Shown here piece by piece: positions 7,766 to 19,606 of a stretch of 64,000 nt of DNA. The stretch is from Brevundimonas sp. (GTDB taxonomy: Bacteria; Pseudomonadota; Alphaproteobacteria; Caulobacterales; Caulobacteraceae). The translations under genes were made by a program, and so were the position numbers. Below the pieces are notes generated by a model. It searched no databases, was not told the DNA's origin, and was given only the letters and a program-made list of their open reading frames with translations. The stretch covers positions 1 through 64,000 of the forward strand of contig QFQU01000006.1 in assembly GCA_003248965.1 (NCBI GenBank). Direction: 5' to 3'. Each line of letters opens with the position of its first letter. Within the stretch, counting starts at the first letter, position 1.

Positions 7766-9475
7766 ATGACCCTTCAAGGATGGGGCGAGATCGCCCTGAC
7801 CCTGGGCCTGTCCGTGCTGATCGCATGGCCGCTCGGGATCTATCTGTCACGCGTCTGGAACGACGAGCGGACCTGGCTCGACCCGGTCCTGCGTCCCGTC
7901 GAGGGCGTCTTCTACAAGGCCTCGGGCGTCGATCCGGGGCGCAGCCAGGGATGGCTGGGTTACGCCGGCGCCCTGCTGGCGTTCAATCTGGCCGGCTTCC
8001 TGTTCCTCTATGCCCTGCTGCGCCTGCAGGGCGGACTACCACTGAACCCGCAGGGGTTCGAGGGCCTGTCGCCGCACCTCGCGTTCAACACCGCCGTCAG
8101 CTTCGTCACCAACACCAACTGGCAGAGCTATGGCGGCGAGGCGACGATGTCGACCCTGACCCAGATGGTCGGGCTGACGACGCAGAACTTCCTATCCGCC
8201 GCCACCGGCGCGGCCATCGCCGCCGCCCTGGCGCGGGCCTTCGTCGCCAACCGGGGCGAGGGGGTCGGCAACTTCTGGGCCGACATGACCCGGACGACGC
8301 TCTACCTGCTGCTGCCGGCTTCCCTGATCCTCGCCCTGTTGCTGGCGGGGCTGGGCGTGGTGCAGAGCCTTTCGGCCTCAGTCACCGCAACGGGTGTCGA
8401 GGGCGAACAGCAGACCCTGTCCATGTTCCCGGTCGCTTCGCAGCTCGCGATCAAGCAACTGGGCATCAACGGCGGCGGGATCTTCAACGTCAACTCGGCG
8501 CACCCGTTCGAGAACCCCTCGGCCCTGACCAATCTGATCACGGCGGTCTCGATCAATGTGCTGGGCTGGGCCGCCTTCTTCGCCTTCGGGCGCAGCGTGC
8601 TGGCGAAGAAGGATGTGCGGGCGCTCGTCGTCGCAGCCTTCGTCCTGCTGGCCGCCGGAACCGCCGGCATCTATGCGGCCGAGAGCCAGCCGGCGCCGGC
8701 CCTGGTCGCCGCCGGGATCGAGCAACCGTTGAATATGGAGGGCAAGGAGGTCCGCTTCGGCGTGCCGGCCTCGTCCGCTTGGGCCGCCCAGACGACGGGT
8801 GCCTCCAACGGCTCGGTCAACTCCATGCACGCCAGCTACATGCCCCTTTCGGGTGGCATTCAGATGTTCCTGATGCAGCTGGGCGAGATCCTGCCCGGCG
8901 GCATCGGCTCGGGCATCGCGATCATGGTCGTCATGGCCATGCTGGCGGTATTCGTGGCCGGGCTGATGGTCGGGCGGACGCCCGAGTACCTCGGCAAGAA
9001 GATCGAGGCGCGCGAGATCCAGTTCGCCATGATCGCGGTGCTGGTCTTGCCGCTGGCCATTCTCGGCTTCACGGCCGTGGCGGCAGTCTTCCCGACGGCG
9101 CTGGAGGGGCTGCTCAACAGCGGGCCGCACGGCCTGTCGGAGATGCTCTACGCCTACACCTCGGCGGCGGCGAACAACGGCTCGGCCTTCGCGGGTCTGA
9201 CCGCCAACGCCCCCTGGTGGAACACGACGCTGGGCCTCGGCATGCTGATGGGCCGGTTCGTGCCCGCCGTCGCGGTCCTGGCCATCGCCGGTGCCCTCGT
9301 CGCCAAGCCGAAGCTCGCGCCATCCGCCGGCACGCTGCCGACCCACGGGCCGCTGTTCGTCGGCCTGCTGATCGGCGTCATCCTCATCCTGGGCGGGCTG
9401 CAGTTCTTCCCCGCCCTGGCCCTGGGTCCGATCGTCGAGCATTTCCAGATGTTCGCCGGTCCGGCCGGGGTCTAA
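7766..9475 (+). CDS. kdpA: Potassium-transporting ATPase subunit KdpA
   Basis: KdpA is the potassium-binding, channel-like subunit of the high-affinity KdpFABC pump in the inner membrane. The 569-residue length is normal. About ten hydrophobic segments are present, and the four filter-type loops can be seen: TNTNWQSYGGE, GINGGGIFNVNSAHPFENP, TGASNGSVNSMHASYMPLSGG and TSAAANNGSAFAGL. The ATG follows a purine-rich GAGGGAG. It sits in the order F-A-B-porin-C-D-E, with kdpB 16 bases downstream. Expression is expected under potassium limitation through KdpDE. Confidence 0.97.
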   Translation: MTLQGWGEIALTLGLSVLIAWPLGIYLSRVWNDERTWLDPVLRPVEGVFYKASGVDPGRSQGWLGYAGALLAFNLAGFLFLYALLRLQGGLPLNPQGFEGLSPHLAFNTAVSFVTNTNWQSYGGEATMSTLTQMVGLTTQNFLSAATGAAIAAALARAFVANRGEGVGNFWADMTRTTLYLLLPASLILALLLAGLGVVQSLSASVTATGVEGEQQTLSMFPVASQLAIKQLGINGGGIFNVNSAHPFENPSALTNLITAVSINVLGWAAFFAFGRSVLAKKDVRALVVAAFVLLAAGTAGIYAAESQPAPALVAAGIEQPLNMEGKEVRFGVPASSAWAAQTTGASNGSVNSMHASYMPLSGGIQMFLMQLGEILPGGIGSGIAIMVVMAMLAVFVAGLMVGRTPEYLGKKIEAREIQFAMIAVLVLPLAILGFTAVAAVFPTALEGLLNSGPHGLSEMLYAYTSAAANNGSAFAGLTANAPWWNTTLGLGMLMGRFVPAVAVLAIAGALVAKPKLAPSAGTLPTHGPLFVGLLIGVILILGGLQFFPALALGPIVEHFQMFAGPAGV

Positions 9476-9491
9476 ACCGGACATCCCCGCA

Positions 9492-11557
<2,066 letters not shown>

Positions 11558-11561
<4 letters not shown>

Positions 11562-12328
11562 CCGACATACTTCTCATGAAAGCGCAATCCATGACCCGCA
11601 AATCGCCCTTCAAGGGCTCCGGCAAGAACGACGTCTGGTTCGCCGGCGCCTGCCTAATCGCCCTGGTGGTCTGGGGCCTGGCCAGCCACGCCGACGCCCA
11701 GGATGCCGAGCGACCCCGGTGGTCCGCCAACGGCGCCGTCGCTTCGGACTACGTCTTCCGGGGCGTCAGCCAGACCGAGGAGGACGTTGCGGTCTCGGCC
11801 GGGCTCGATCTGACCAATGGCCCGTTCTACGCCGGCGCCTGGGCGTCCAACGTCTCTTTCGCCGGAGATGACGACACCGGGATCGAGGCCGACCTCTACA
11901 CCGGCGTCCGGCCGGAGTTCGCCGGTTTCAACTGGGACTTCGGCGTCGTCGGCTATCTGTACGACGAGCCCGGCGCGCTGGACTACGACTACGTCGAGCT
12001 CAAGGCCGCCGCCTCGCGCGCCGTCGGGCCGGCCACGGTCGGCGCCGCCGTCTACTGGTCGCCCGACTTCTTCGGCGCGACCGAGGACGAGGCCACCTAT
12101 GTCGAGGCCAACGCCGCCTTCAGCCCGGCCGACCGTTGGACCGTCTCCGGCGCGCTGGGCCGCCAGTTCGTCTCTTCGGACCTCGACTATACGACCTGGA
12201 ACCTCGGCGCGGCTTTCGCCCTGACCGACACCCTGGCGATCGACGTCCGCTATCACGACACCGACGAACACGACTTCGGCGATGCCTATGGCGGCCGGGC
12301 CGTGGCCAGCCTGAAGGCGACCTTCTGA
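11558..12328 (+). CDS. TorF-like outer membrane porin inside kdp operon
   Basis: This is a 256-residue predicted outer membrane beta-barrel of the TorF/Gcw_chp type. The hallmark is WSANGAVASDYVFRGVSQTEEDVAVSAGLDL followed by amphipathic strands of alternating polarity and a terminal phenylalanine (SLKATF). A hydrophobic stretch around residues 28-48 ending HADAQ is a Sec signal peptide. The annotated GTG at 11558 overlaps the kdpB stop, but ATG at 11576 or 11591 would place the signal closer to the N terminus and may be the true start. The gene sits between kdpB and kdpC, an unusual insertion. It could let potassium cross the outer membrane when Kdp is induced; that is inference. Confidence 0.82.
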
Positions 12329-12903
12329 TGCTCCGCTCGATCCGACCCGCGATCGTGATGGTCGCCTTCTTCACCCTGCTGCTCGGCCTCGTCTATCCGC
12401 TGACGATGACCGGCGCGGCCCAGGCCCTGTTCCCGGCGCAAGCCAACGGCAACCTGATCCGGGACGCCGACGGCCAGGTGATCGGCTCGGCCCTGATCGG
12501 CCAGCCATTCACCGGCGCCGCCTATCTGCAACCGCGTCCTTCGGCGGCGGGCGACGGCTACGACGCCGCCGGATCCTCGGGCTCCAACTACGGTCCGCTG
12601 AATGAGGATCTGAAGGCCCGCGTGGCCGAGGACGCCACCGCCATCCGTGCCGAGGACGGGCCGGGCGCCATCCCCGCCGACGCCGTCACCGCCTCCGCCT
12701 CGGGCCTCGACCCGGACATTTCCCCGGCCTACGCTCGGCTCCAGGCCGCGCGCATCGCGACGGCCCGCGGCGTGCCGGTTCAGGAGGTCCAGGGCGTGAT
12801 CGACCAGCATACCGAGGGTGCGTTGCTGGGCTTCATCGGCCAGCCGCATGTGAACGTGCTGCTGACCAACCGGGCGCTCGACGCGCGCTTCCCGGCGACC
12901 TGA
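12328..12903 (+). CDS. kdpC: Potassium-transporting ATPase subunit KdpC
   Basis: KdpC is the single-span accessory subunit that assembles with KdpA and KdpB. The 191-residue protein starts with a membrane helix (residues 7-28), followed by the conserved QPFTGAAYLQPRPSAAGDGYDAAGSSGSN-type region and ends with INQHTEG-like DQHTEGALLGFIGQPHVNVLLTN. The start ATG at 12328 shares one base with the porin stop (TGATG). The open frame extends upstream, but only this start gives the family's N terminus. kdpD begins one base after the stop. Confidence 0.95.
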   Translation: MLRSIRPAIVMVAFFTLLLGLVYPLTMTGAAQALFPAQANGNLIRDADGQVIGSALIGQPFTGAAYLQPRPSAAGDGYDAAGSSGSNYGPLNEDLKARVAEDATAIRAEDGPGAIPADAVTASASGLDPDISPAYARLQAARIATARGVPVQEVQGVIDQHTEGALLGFIGQPHVNVLLTNRALDARFPAT

Positions 12904-12904
12904 G

Positions 12905-15571
12905 TTGCCGGAGCCTTCCAGCACCGATCTCCTGAAGCCGGCCTCGCGAAAGCGGGGCCGGCTGAAGGTTTTCCTGGGCATGTCCCCGGGGGTCGGCAAG
13001 ACCTATGAGATGCTGCGCGCCGCCCGACGCCGAAAGGCCGAGGGCGACGACGTCGTGGTCGGGGTCGTCGAGACCCATGGCCGCCGCGAGACAGAAAGCC
13101 TGCTGCGCGGTCTGGAGGTCATGGCCCGCCAGCCGATCGACTACCGCGCGCGGACCCTGATGGAGTTCGACATCGACGGCGCCCTGGCCCGGCGGCCGGA
13201 TCTGCTGCTGGTCGACGAATACGCCCACTCCAACGTCCCCGGCTCACGCCATCCGAAGCGCTGGCAGGACGTGGAGGAGATACTCGCGGCGGGCATCGAC
13301 GTCTGGACCACGCTGAACGTCCAGCATCTGGAGAGCCTGTCCGACGTCGTCCTGCGCATCACCGGCGTGCGCCAGCGCGAGACGGTGCCGGACGGCGCCC
13401 TGTCAAAAGCCCACGATATCGAGGTCATCGACATCACGCCCGAAGAGCTGCGCAAGCGGCTGGCCGAGGGCAAGGTCTACGTCCCTGAGACGGCGCGGCT
13501 GGCGTCCGAGAACTTCTTCAAGATCGAGAACCTGACGGCCTTGCGCGAGATGGCCCTGCGTCGCGCGGCCCAGACGGTGGACGACCACCTCGTCGCCGCC
13601 CTGCGCGAGAAGGGCGTGCCCGGCCCCTGGGCGGCGGGCGAGCGGATCCTGGTTCTGGTCGGCGGCGACGTCATGGCGGCGGATCTGGTGCGGACGGGGC
13701 GAAGGCTGTCCGACATCATGATGGACGCGCCCTGGACCGTGGCCCACGTCGATCGGCCCAGTGCTTCGGCCGCCGATGCGACGCGGGCCGCGCGTCTCGC
13801 CGACGCGCTGAAACTCGCCGAACAGCTGGGTGGTCGGACGGTGGTGCTGAGCGGCGACGATGTGGTCCGCACTGTCCTCGACCATGCCCACCGCAACAAC
13901 GTCACCCAGATCGTGCTCGGCAAGGGACGAGACAGCCGTCTCAGCGAACTGTTCGGTCGATCGCTGGCCGCCGAGCTGCTGCGATCCTCGCGCGGCGCAG
14001 CGATCCACATCGTCACCGACCGACCGGGTGAGTCTGCCGCCTCGCCGACGCCCCGTCGCACACCACGCCTTGGAGACTGGCCCGGCTATGCCATCGGCGC
14101 CGCCTTCGTGGCCGTGGCCACCGGCTTGGCGCTCGTGCTCGACCAGTCGTTCGAACGGGTCGATCTGGGCGTGGTCTATCTATCCGCCGTTCTGGCGGCC
14201 GGGGTACTGTACGGCCTTCGCCCGGCGCTGGCGGCGGCGACGGCGGCCTTCCTGGTCTACAATTTTCTGTTCCTCGCGCCGCGCTACAGCCTGACGATCG
14301 GTTCTCCGACCGACATCCTGACCCTGCTGGTCTTCTGGGCGGTCGCCCTGGTCACCGGCTATCTGGCCGGGCGCGTCAAGGAACAAGCGCGACGTGCCCA
14401 GCGGCGCGCCTCCGCAGTTTCCGCCCTTCTGGCCGCCAGCCAGACCCTGACCGACGCAGACGGTGTGGCGGCCACCGCCAAGGCCCTGGCCGAACAGACG
14501 GCCGCCGCCGCCGGTGCCAGGGCGGTGGTTCTGCTTCCGGCCGGCGACGATATCGCTCTGACCGCCAGCGCGCCCGAAGCAGAGACTCTGGCTGCCGACG
14601 CCATGGCGGCCGCCCGCTGGGCCTGGGAGCACGGCGAACCGACGGGGCACAGCACCGGCACACTGCCGCAGACCCGCTGGACCTTCCGGCCGCTCCAGGG
14701 CGTGCGGGGCAGGGCTGGGGTCGCCGGGATAGAAGCCGAGGCCTTGGCGCCGGGCTCCGATGAGGAACGGCTAGCCCTCGCCCTGCTGGATCAGGGCGCC
14801 GTCGCCCTCGAACGCGCCCGTCTTGCGGGAGAGGCGGTCGAGACCGAAAGCCTTCGCCGCGCCGATCGTTTCCGGGGCGCGCTGATGAACTCGGTCAGCC
14901 ACGACCTGCGTACGCCCCTGTCCACGGTGCTGGGCGCCTCGACCACCCTGATCGATTACGGCGACACGCTGAAGCCCGAGGTGCGCGACGACCTGCTGCT
15001 CAGCATCCGGGAAGAGGCCGAGCGCCTGAACCGCTATGTCGGCGACCTGTTGGACATGACGCGGCTGGAGGGCGGCGGCCTGAACGTCCGATCCGACTGG
15101 GTCGATGTGCGCGACGTTCTGAACGCCGCCGCCGAACGGGTGGCGCGTCGGCTGGAGACCCGCCGCATGACCCGCGACTTCCCGGCCCAGCTCAGCTTCG
15201 TCAAGCTGGACCAGGGCCTGCTGGAGCAGGCGGTCGTCAACATCCTCGAGAACGCCATCGCCTACAGCCCCGACAGCTCCACCATCGAACTGGCCGCCTA
15301 TGAGGACCGGGGCTCGGTGGTCATCTCGATCGAGGACGAGGGCAAGGGCATACCGACCACCGAACTGGAGCGAATCTTCGACAAGTTCCGTCGGATGGAA
15401 GATCCCTCCGACCGATCAAAGGGCGCGGGCCTGGGTCTCGCCATTTCCAAAGGCTTCGTCGAGGCCATGGGCGGCCGGATCGCCGCCGCCAGCCCCATCG
15501 CCGATGGCCACGGAACCCGCATCCTCATCAGCCTGCCGAAAGCCATCCCCACTCACCGCGACCTGCTATAA
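12905..15571 (+). CDS. kdpD: Sensor histidine kinase KdpD
   Basis: KdpD senses potassium limitation and osmotic state and phosphorylates KdpE. The 888-residue protein has the N-terminal KdpD domain with a Walker A-like GMSPGVGKT (25-33), a universal-stress-protein-like segment, four close membrane helices (about residues 395-490), a GAF-like region, the H-box NSVSHDLRTPLST with His666, and an HATPase domain with N-box (NILENAIAYSP), G1 (IEDEGKGI) and G2 (GAGLGLAISKG). The start is TTG, one base after the kdpC stop, so translation is probably coupled. Confidence 0.96.
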   Translation: MPEPSSTDLLKPASRKRGRLKVFLGMSPGVGKTYEMLRAARRRKAEGDDVVVGVVETHGRRETESLLRGLEVMARQPIDYRARTLMEFDIDGALARRPDLLLVDEYAHSNVPGSRHPKRWQDVEEILAAGIDVWTTLNVQHLESLSDVVLRITGVRQRETVPDGALSKAHDIEVIDITPEELRKRLAEGKVYVPETARLASENFFKIENLTALREMALRRAAQTVDDHLVAALREKGVPGPWAAGERILVLVGGDVMAADLVRTGRRLSDIMMDAPWTVAHVDRPSASAADATRAARLADALKLAEQLGGRTVVLSGDDVVRTVLDHAHRNNVTQIVLGKGRDSRLSELFGRSLAAELLRSSRGAAIHIVTDRPGESAASPTPRRTPRLGDWPGYAIGAAFVAVATGLALVLDQSFERVDLGVVYLSAVLAAGVLYGLRPALAAATAAFLVYNFLFLAPRYSLTIGSPTDILTLLVFWAVALVTGYLAGRVKEQARRAQRRASAVSALLAASQTLTDADGVAATAKALAEQTAAAAGARAVVLLPAGDDIALTASAPEAETLAADAMAAARWAWEHGEPTGHSTGTLPQTRWTFRPLQGVRGRAGVAGIEAEALAPGSDEERLALALLDQGAVALERARLAGEAVETESLRRADRFRGALMNSVSHDLRTPLSTVLGASTTLIDYGDTLKPEVRDDLLLSIREEAERLNRYVGDLLDMTRLEGGGLNVRSDWVDVRDVLNAAAERVARRLETRRMTRDFPAQLSFVKLDQGLLEQAVVNILENAIAYSPDSSTIELAAYEDRGSVVISIEDEGKGIPTTELERIFDKFRRMEDPSDRSKGAGLGLAISKGFVEAMGGRIAAASPIADGHGTRILISLPKAIPTHRDLL

Positions 15572-15577
15572 GCCGCC

Positions 15578-16261
15578 ATGTCTGCCATCCGCCCCGTCAT
15601 TCTCGTCATCGACGACGAGCCCCAGATCCACCGCTTCCTGTCGCCGGCGCTCGACGCCGCCGGTTATGAGCCCAAGCGCGCGGACAGCGGGCATGAGGGG
15701 TTGCGCGGCGTCGCCCTGTGGTCGCCTGACGCCGTGGTGCTGGACCTCGGCCTGCCCGACATGGACGGCAAGGATGTCTTGACCCGCTCACGCGAGTTCT
15801 ATGCCGGTCCGATCATCGTCCTCTCGGCCCGCGACCGGGAGGCAGAGAAGATCGCGGCCCTCGATCTCGGCGCCAACGACTATGTCGAGAAGCCGTTCGG
15901 CGTCGGCGAGCTCCTGGCCCGCCTCCGTGTCAGCCTGCGCGCCTCTACTCCGGAAGCCGTGGACCCGATCGAGGCCGGAGAAATCTCCATCGACCTCGAA
16001 CACCGCCGCGTCCGTCGTGCCGGCGAGGTGGTCAAGCTGACCCCGAAGGAGTTCGAGGTCCTGGCCCACCTAGCCCGCCATCGCGGCAAAGTCATCGGCC
16101 ACGGCGATCTCCTCACTGCCGTCTGGGGCGCGGCTCACGCCCAAGACACCCAATACCTGCGGGTGGTTGTCGGGCAGTTGAGACAGAAGCTCGAAGCGGA
16201 CCCAGCGAGCCCCGCGCTACTACTGACCGAGCCGGGTGTGGGCTATCGGCTGGAAGCTTGA
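15578..16261 (+). CDS. kdpE: Response regulator KdpE
   Basis: KdpE is the OmpR-type response regulator that activates kdp transcription. It has 227 residues: a receiver domain with the acidic pocket (VIDDEPQ), phosphoacceptor Asp56 in VVLDLGLPDMDG and the conserved lysine in VEKPFG, then a winged helix with LTPKEFEVLAHLARHRGKV and the closing TEPGVGYRLE. It lies six bases after kdpD. The CTTATG repeat upstream of kdp is a plausible target. Confidence 0.96.
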   Translation: MSAIRPVILVIDDEPQIHRFLSPALDAAGYEPKRADSGHEGLRGVALWSPDAVVLDLGLPDMDGKDVLTRSREFYAGPIIVLSARDREAEKIAALDLGANDYVEKPFGVGELLARLRVSLRASTPEAVDPIEAGEISIDLEHRRVRRAGEVVKLTPKEFEVLAHLARHRGKVIGHGDLLTAVWGAAHAQDTQYLRVVVGQLRQKLEADPASPALLLTEPGVGYRLEA

Positions 16262-16369
16262 ACGTCTGCTTCCCGGTATGGAGACAGAGTCCGCTTCTGG
16301 CGCAAACCTGCGCTTCGCCGCCCGAGTCGCCCACTTGACGAAACCCGCCTGGCCCAGCCTCATTCCAAA

Positions 16370-17683
16370 ATGCGCGCCATCCTTCTCGCTCTGGCTCTTT
16401 TCGCCACCGCCGATCAGGCCCGGGCCCAGTCTCTAACTCCGGCCGAGCAGACGATCGTTACGACCGTAGCCGCCGAGCACGACCGCTCCATTGCTCTGCT
16501 CGAGCGATTGGTGAACCAGAACTCCGGGACGCTGAATCTCGTGGGCGTTCTGGCGGTCGGTCAGATGGTGGCCGCCGAGCTCGAGCCCCTGGGCTTTGAT
16601 GTTCGCTGGGCTGATATGGCCGAGACTGATCGTGCTGGCCATCTGATCGCGACCCGGCAAGGTCCCGGACCAAACATCCTGCTAATCGGCCATCTCGACA
16701 CGGTGTTCGAGCCCGACAGCCCGTTCCAGACGTTCTCGCGAGCGACGGCCGACGACGGGATGGATGAGGGAAAGGGGCCAGGGGCCGTCGACAACAAGGG
16801 CGGCCTGGTGGTGATGATCTCGGCGCTTCGGGCAATGGCCGCGGCCGGGACGTTGGATGACGCCAACATCACAATCGTGCTCAGCGGAGACGAGGAACGA
16901 CCCGGCGTGCCGCTCTCGGTCAGTCGCCGCGATCTGGTCGAGGCGGGCGAAGTCGCGACCTACGCGCTGGAGCTTGAAGGCATGCCCAGCCCCGACGGCC
17001 ACGACCTGGGCATCATCGGTCGCCGGGGCGTCGCCAGCTGGACCCTGACGACGACCGGGCGAGCCGGGCATTCGTCCGCTGTCTTTGACGACCAACTCGG
17101 CTACGGGGCGATCTATGAGATGTCCCGCATTCTCGACGCGTTTCGCCGGGACCTGCGAGAGCCGGCGCTGACGTACAACGTCGGTTTCATCGCGGGGGGT
17201 ACGTCCGCCACGATGGACGGCGAAGGCTTCTCCGCCACGGTCTCGGGCAAGACCAACATCGTCGCCGGGACCGCGGTGGCGCGGGGCGACATCCGGGCGC
17301 AGACGCCGGAGCAGGACGCCCGTGTTCGCGTGCGGATGATGGAGATTGTCGCGGAACACCTGCCAGGAACGGGAGCCGAGCTTGTCTTCGCCGACGACGC
17401 CTACCTCCCCATGGCGCCGCGGGCGGAAAACCGCGAACTTCTGGCGCAACTGAACGCGGTCAACCGCGACCTCGGCTTACCGCAGATGGATGAGAGCGAC
17501 CCCTCGGTCGGCGGCGCCTCCGACGTCGGCTTCGTCGCGGCTCGCGTCCCTTCGCTCGCCGGACGGGGAGCGGCCGGATGGGGGATGCACAGCGATGGCG
17601 AAACCGTGGACCTGGGCAGCCTCGTCCGCCAGGCGCAGCGCGCCGCGATCCTCATCGGGCGACTGAGTGCGCAGCCTCGCTAA
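16370..17683 (+). CDS. Secreted M20 metallopeptidase, CPG2-like
   Basis: This 437-residue zinc peptidase has a Sec signal peptide (residues 1-20, ending QARAQ), so it should act in the periplasm. Metal ligands fit the M20 pattern: His108 and Asp110 in IGHLDTV, bridging Asp141 in AVDNKGG, the catalytic/ligand pair at Glu175-176 in GDEERPG, and a C-terminal His in GMHSDGE. A dimerisation lid domain starts near residue 210. The layout resembles glutamate carboxypeptidases (CPG2), which cut C-terminal amino acids from peptides or folates. The exact substrate is unknown. It stands alone between kdpE and the next gene. Confidence 0.88.
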   Translation: MRAILLALALFATADQARAQSLTPAEQTIVTTVAAEHDRSIALLERLVNQNSGTLNLVGVLAVGQMVAAELEPLGFDVRWADMAETDRAGHLIATRQGPGPNILLIGHLDTVFEPDSPFQTFSRATADDGMDEGKGPGAVDNKGGLVVMISALRAMAAAGTLDDANITIVLSGDEERPGVPLSVSRRDLVEAGEVATYALELEGMPSPDGHDLGIIGRRGVASWTLTTTGRAGHSSAVFDDQLGYGAIYEMSRILDAFRRDLREPALTYNVGFIAGGTSATMDGEGFSATVSGKTNIVAGTAVARGDIRAQTPEQDARVRVRMMEIVAEHLPGTGAELVFADDAYLPMAPRAENRELLAQLNAVNRDLGLPQMDESDPSVGGASDVGFVAARVPSLAGRGAAGWGMHSDGETVDLGSLVRQAQRAAILIGRLSAQPR

Positions 17684-17938
17684 GCGTCGGCGGCAGCCTC
17701 GGATCCGGCCCGTTGGCCGGCTTTCGGCGACGCCATCACCTTCCAAAGCTGGCGCAGCGAGGCCTCTCCAGGAGACTTCGCGATCACTTGGAGGCGGACG
17801 ACGCCATAGCTTGGATGAGGGCGCGCCGGGGGGTGACGGCGGCCCCAACTCAGCAAAGTGCGCGAGCCGAAGATCGCCTGGTTCCTGTAGGCGGAAATCT
17901 GTCGATCCGTGGCGCGGTTTCCGGCTAGACTCGCGTCG

Positions 17939-18868
17939 ATGAAATCAACCCTCGATCATCTTCCGGACCGCCAGCAGCAGGAGCTCGCGCACATCCGCAC
18001 GACCTTGCTGACGGAATTCGAGGCAGCGCTTCGCAAGGGCGCGGGCGGCACCTCGGATTGGCGCAAGGGCGGCAAGGTCCTCAAGATCATCCTGTTCGGC
18101 AGCTATGCCCGCAGCGACTGGGTGGATGAGCCGGACAACGGCTACCTCTCGGACTTCGATCTGCTGATCATCGTCAGCCACACGAAGCTGACTGACATCG
18201 CCGACTACTGGTGGGAGGCCGAAAACAGGATCCTCCACGACCCTTCTGTCGGCCGCATCGTCAATATCATCGTCCATGATCTTGCTGAAGTGAACCGGGG
18301 TCTGGGCCGCGGCGAATACTTCTGGACTGATATCGTTCGGGACGGGGTGATGCTTTACGAGCTACCCGGCCATCCCCTTGCTGTCCCCAAGCCAATGACA
18401 CCGCGTGACGGTTTGGAAATGGCGGAAAGCTACTTCGCGGGCTCCTTGCCGAAGATCGACAGTGCGCTCCGAACGGCCGATTTGCAGGCCCAAGAAGACA
18501 ACACTCAGGTCGTCTGGCGGAGAGACCGGGCATTCATGCTGCACCAAGCGGTGGAGCGCGCTTACGCCTGCTTCCTACTCGTTCACACCTTCTACTTCCC
18601 GCGCTCTCACAACATCAAGTTTCTGCGCTCGCTCGCGGAGGACGTCGACAAGCGACTGATTGAGGCGTGGCCCCGCGAGCAACGCATCGACAAGCGGCGC
18701 TTCGAGACGCTCAAGCGCGCCTATGTCGAAGCGCGCTACTCCGACCAATACGACATCACGGTCGAGGACCTCGACGCCCTCGCGGAGAGCGTTCGTCGCT
18801 TGCGTAATCTCGTTGAGCAATCCTGCCGTGACCGCCTCGCAGAGCTGAGGGCCGCCGCGGGACGCTGA
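17939..18868 (+). CDS. Nucleotidyltransferase-HEPN fusion protein
   Basis: This protein of about 309 residues combines two domains. The first is a polymerase-beta-type nucleotidyltransferase with LFGSYARSDW and SDFDLLIIV, which give the GS and DxD metal-binding motifs. The second is a HEPN domain beginning near the HQAVERAYACFLLVHTFYFPRSHNIKFL helix. Split MNT and HEPN genes form toxin-antitoxin pairs in which MNT adenylylates the HEPN RNase; here both are in one chain. The ATG at 17939 was chosen over a GTG ten codons upstream because it matches the expected domain start. The role could be stress, defence or antibiotic-nucleotidylation-like chemistry. Confidence 0.78.
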   Translation: MKSTLDHLPDRQQQELAHIRTTLLTEFEAALRKGAGGTSDWRKGGKVLKIILFGSYARSDWVDEPDNGYLSDFDLLIIVSHTKLTDIADYWWEAENRILHDPSVGRIVNIIVHDLAEVNRGLGRGEYFWTDIVRDGVMLYELPGHPLAVPKPMTPRDGLEMAESYFAGSLPKIDSALRTADLQAQEDNTQVVWRRDRAFMLHQAVERAYACFLLVHTFYFPRSHNIKFLRSLAEDVDKRLIEAWPREQRIDKRRFETLKRAYVEARYSDQYDITVEDLDALAESVRRLRNLVEQSCRDRLAELRAAAGR

Positions 18869-18956
18869 GGGAGCCGCTTTTCATCGAGGATCAGATCGGA
18901 CAATCCGGACGCGCTTGATCGGTGCATGAATCCAACGGTCATCCGTCGGAGGCTCC

Positions 18957-19346
18957 ATGTTCACCGCCCTTGTCTGCACCGCCATCCTCGGGCTCCTTCT
19001 CTTCGGTCTTGGACTGCTGATCTCGATCCGACGCTTTGTGACGAAGGACTTCTACATCGGAGCCGTCGGTCCGACCTCGTTCACGACCAAGCTGTCACGG
19101 GCCCACGGGAACACTGCCGAGTTCGCACCTTTCCTGGCGCTGCTTTTCCTGGCGCTTCCGCTGATCAGCGCCCCGCCGGCCTGGGCTGCGGCGGCGATGA
19201 TCGGCGCCACGGTCAGCCGAGGGCTGGTGGTCATCGGCTTCCTCACCAGCGCCACCCTCGAACACATGAGCCTTGCGAAAGCCGCTGGGGCGATCGGCAC
19301 CTATGGGTTCGGCTTGGCCCTGACGGCGGCTCTGTTCATCCGCTGA
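18957..19346 (+). CDS. MAPEG family membrane protein
   Basis: This 129-residue integral membrane protein has four hydrophobic segments and the MAPEG family layout: a first helix, a cytoplasmic RRFVTKDFYIGAVGPTSFTTKLSRAHGNTAEFAPF loop with the conserved RAHxN-E motif, and three more helices. MAPEG proteins act in glutathione-dependent or eicosanoid-type metabolism. In bacteria their substrates are mostly unknown. CGGAGG precedes the ATG. It is a single gene, 88 bases after the nucleotidyltransferase and 260 bases before the sigma factor. Confidence 0.85.
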   Translation: MFTALVCTAILGLLLFGLGLLISIRRFVTKDFYIGAVGPTSFTTKLSRAHGNTAEFAPFLALLFLALPLISAPPAWAAAAMIGATVSRGLVVIGFLTSATLEHMSLAKAAGAIGTYGFGLALTAALFIR

Positions 19347-19606
19347 GGCGGTCGCATTTCGCCCGCTTGCAAACCCCGCCGCCTTGATTCAAGCTTTGAA
19401 TGCGTCGTTTTCGAGCGGCGTCGAGGCTTGAGAACCTCGCTTGAGACGATCATCCATCTTCGCTCCGCAGCAGCGGTGTGGCCGGCGCGTATGTCCAGGC
19501 CCTCGGGACAAACTCTTGGGGGCTAAAGGCGTCGACGCATGCCTCAAGCATGGTCTCAACACCCGGTGCTTCGGCCGGGCTCGCCTCGTCATCTGGAGGC
19601 GAGCCC

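Noticed and set aside
17684..17938. Possible small gene between the M20 peptidase and MNT-HEPN genes
   Set aside because: Open frames there overlap the peptidase end in another frame and lack start signals.
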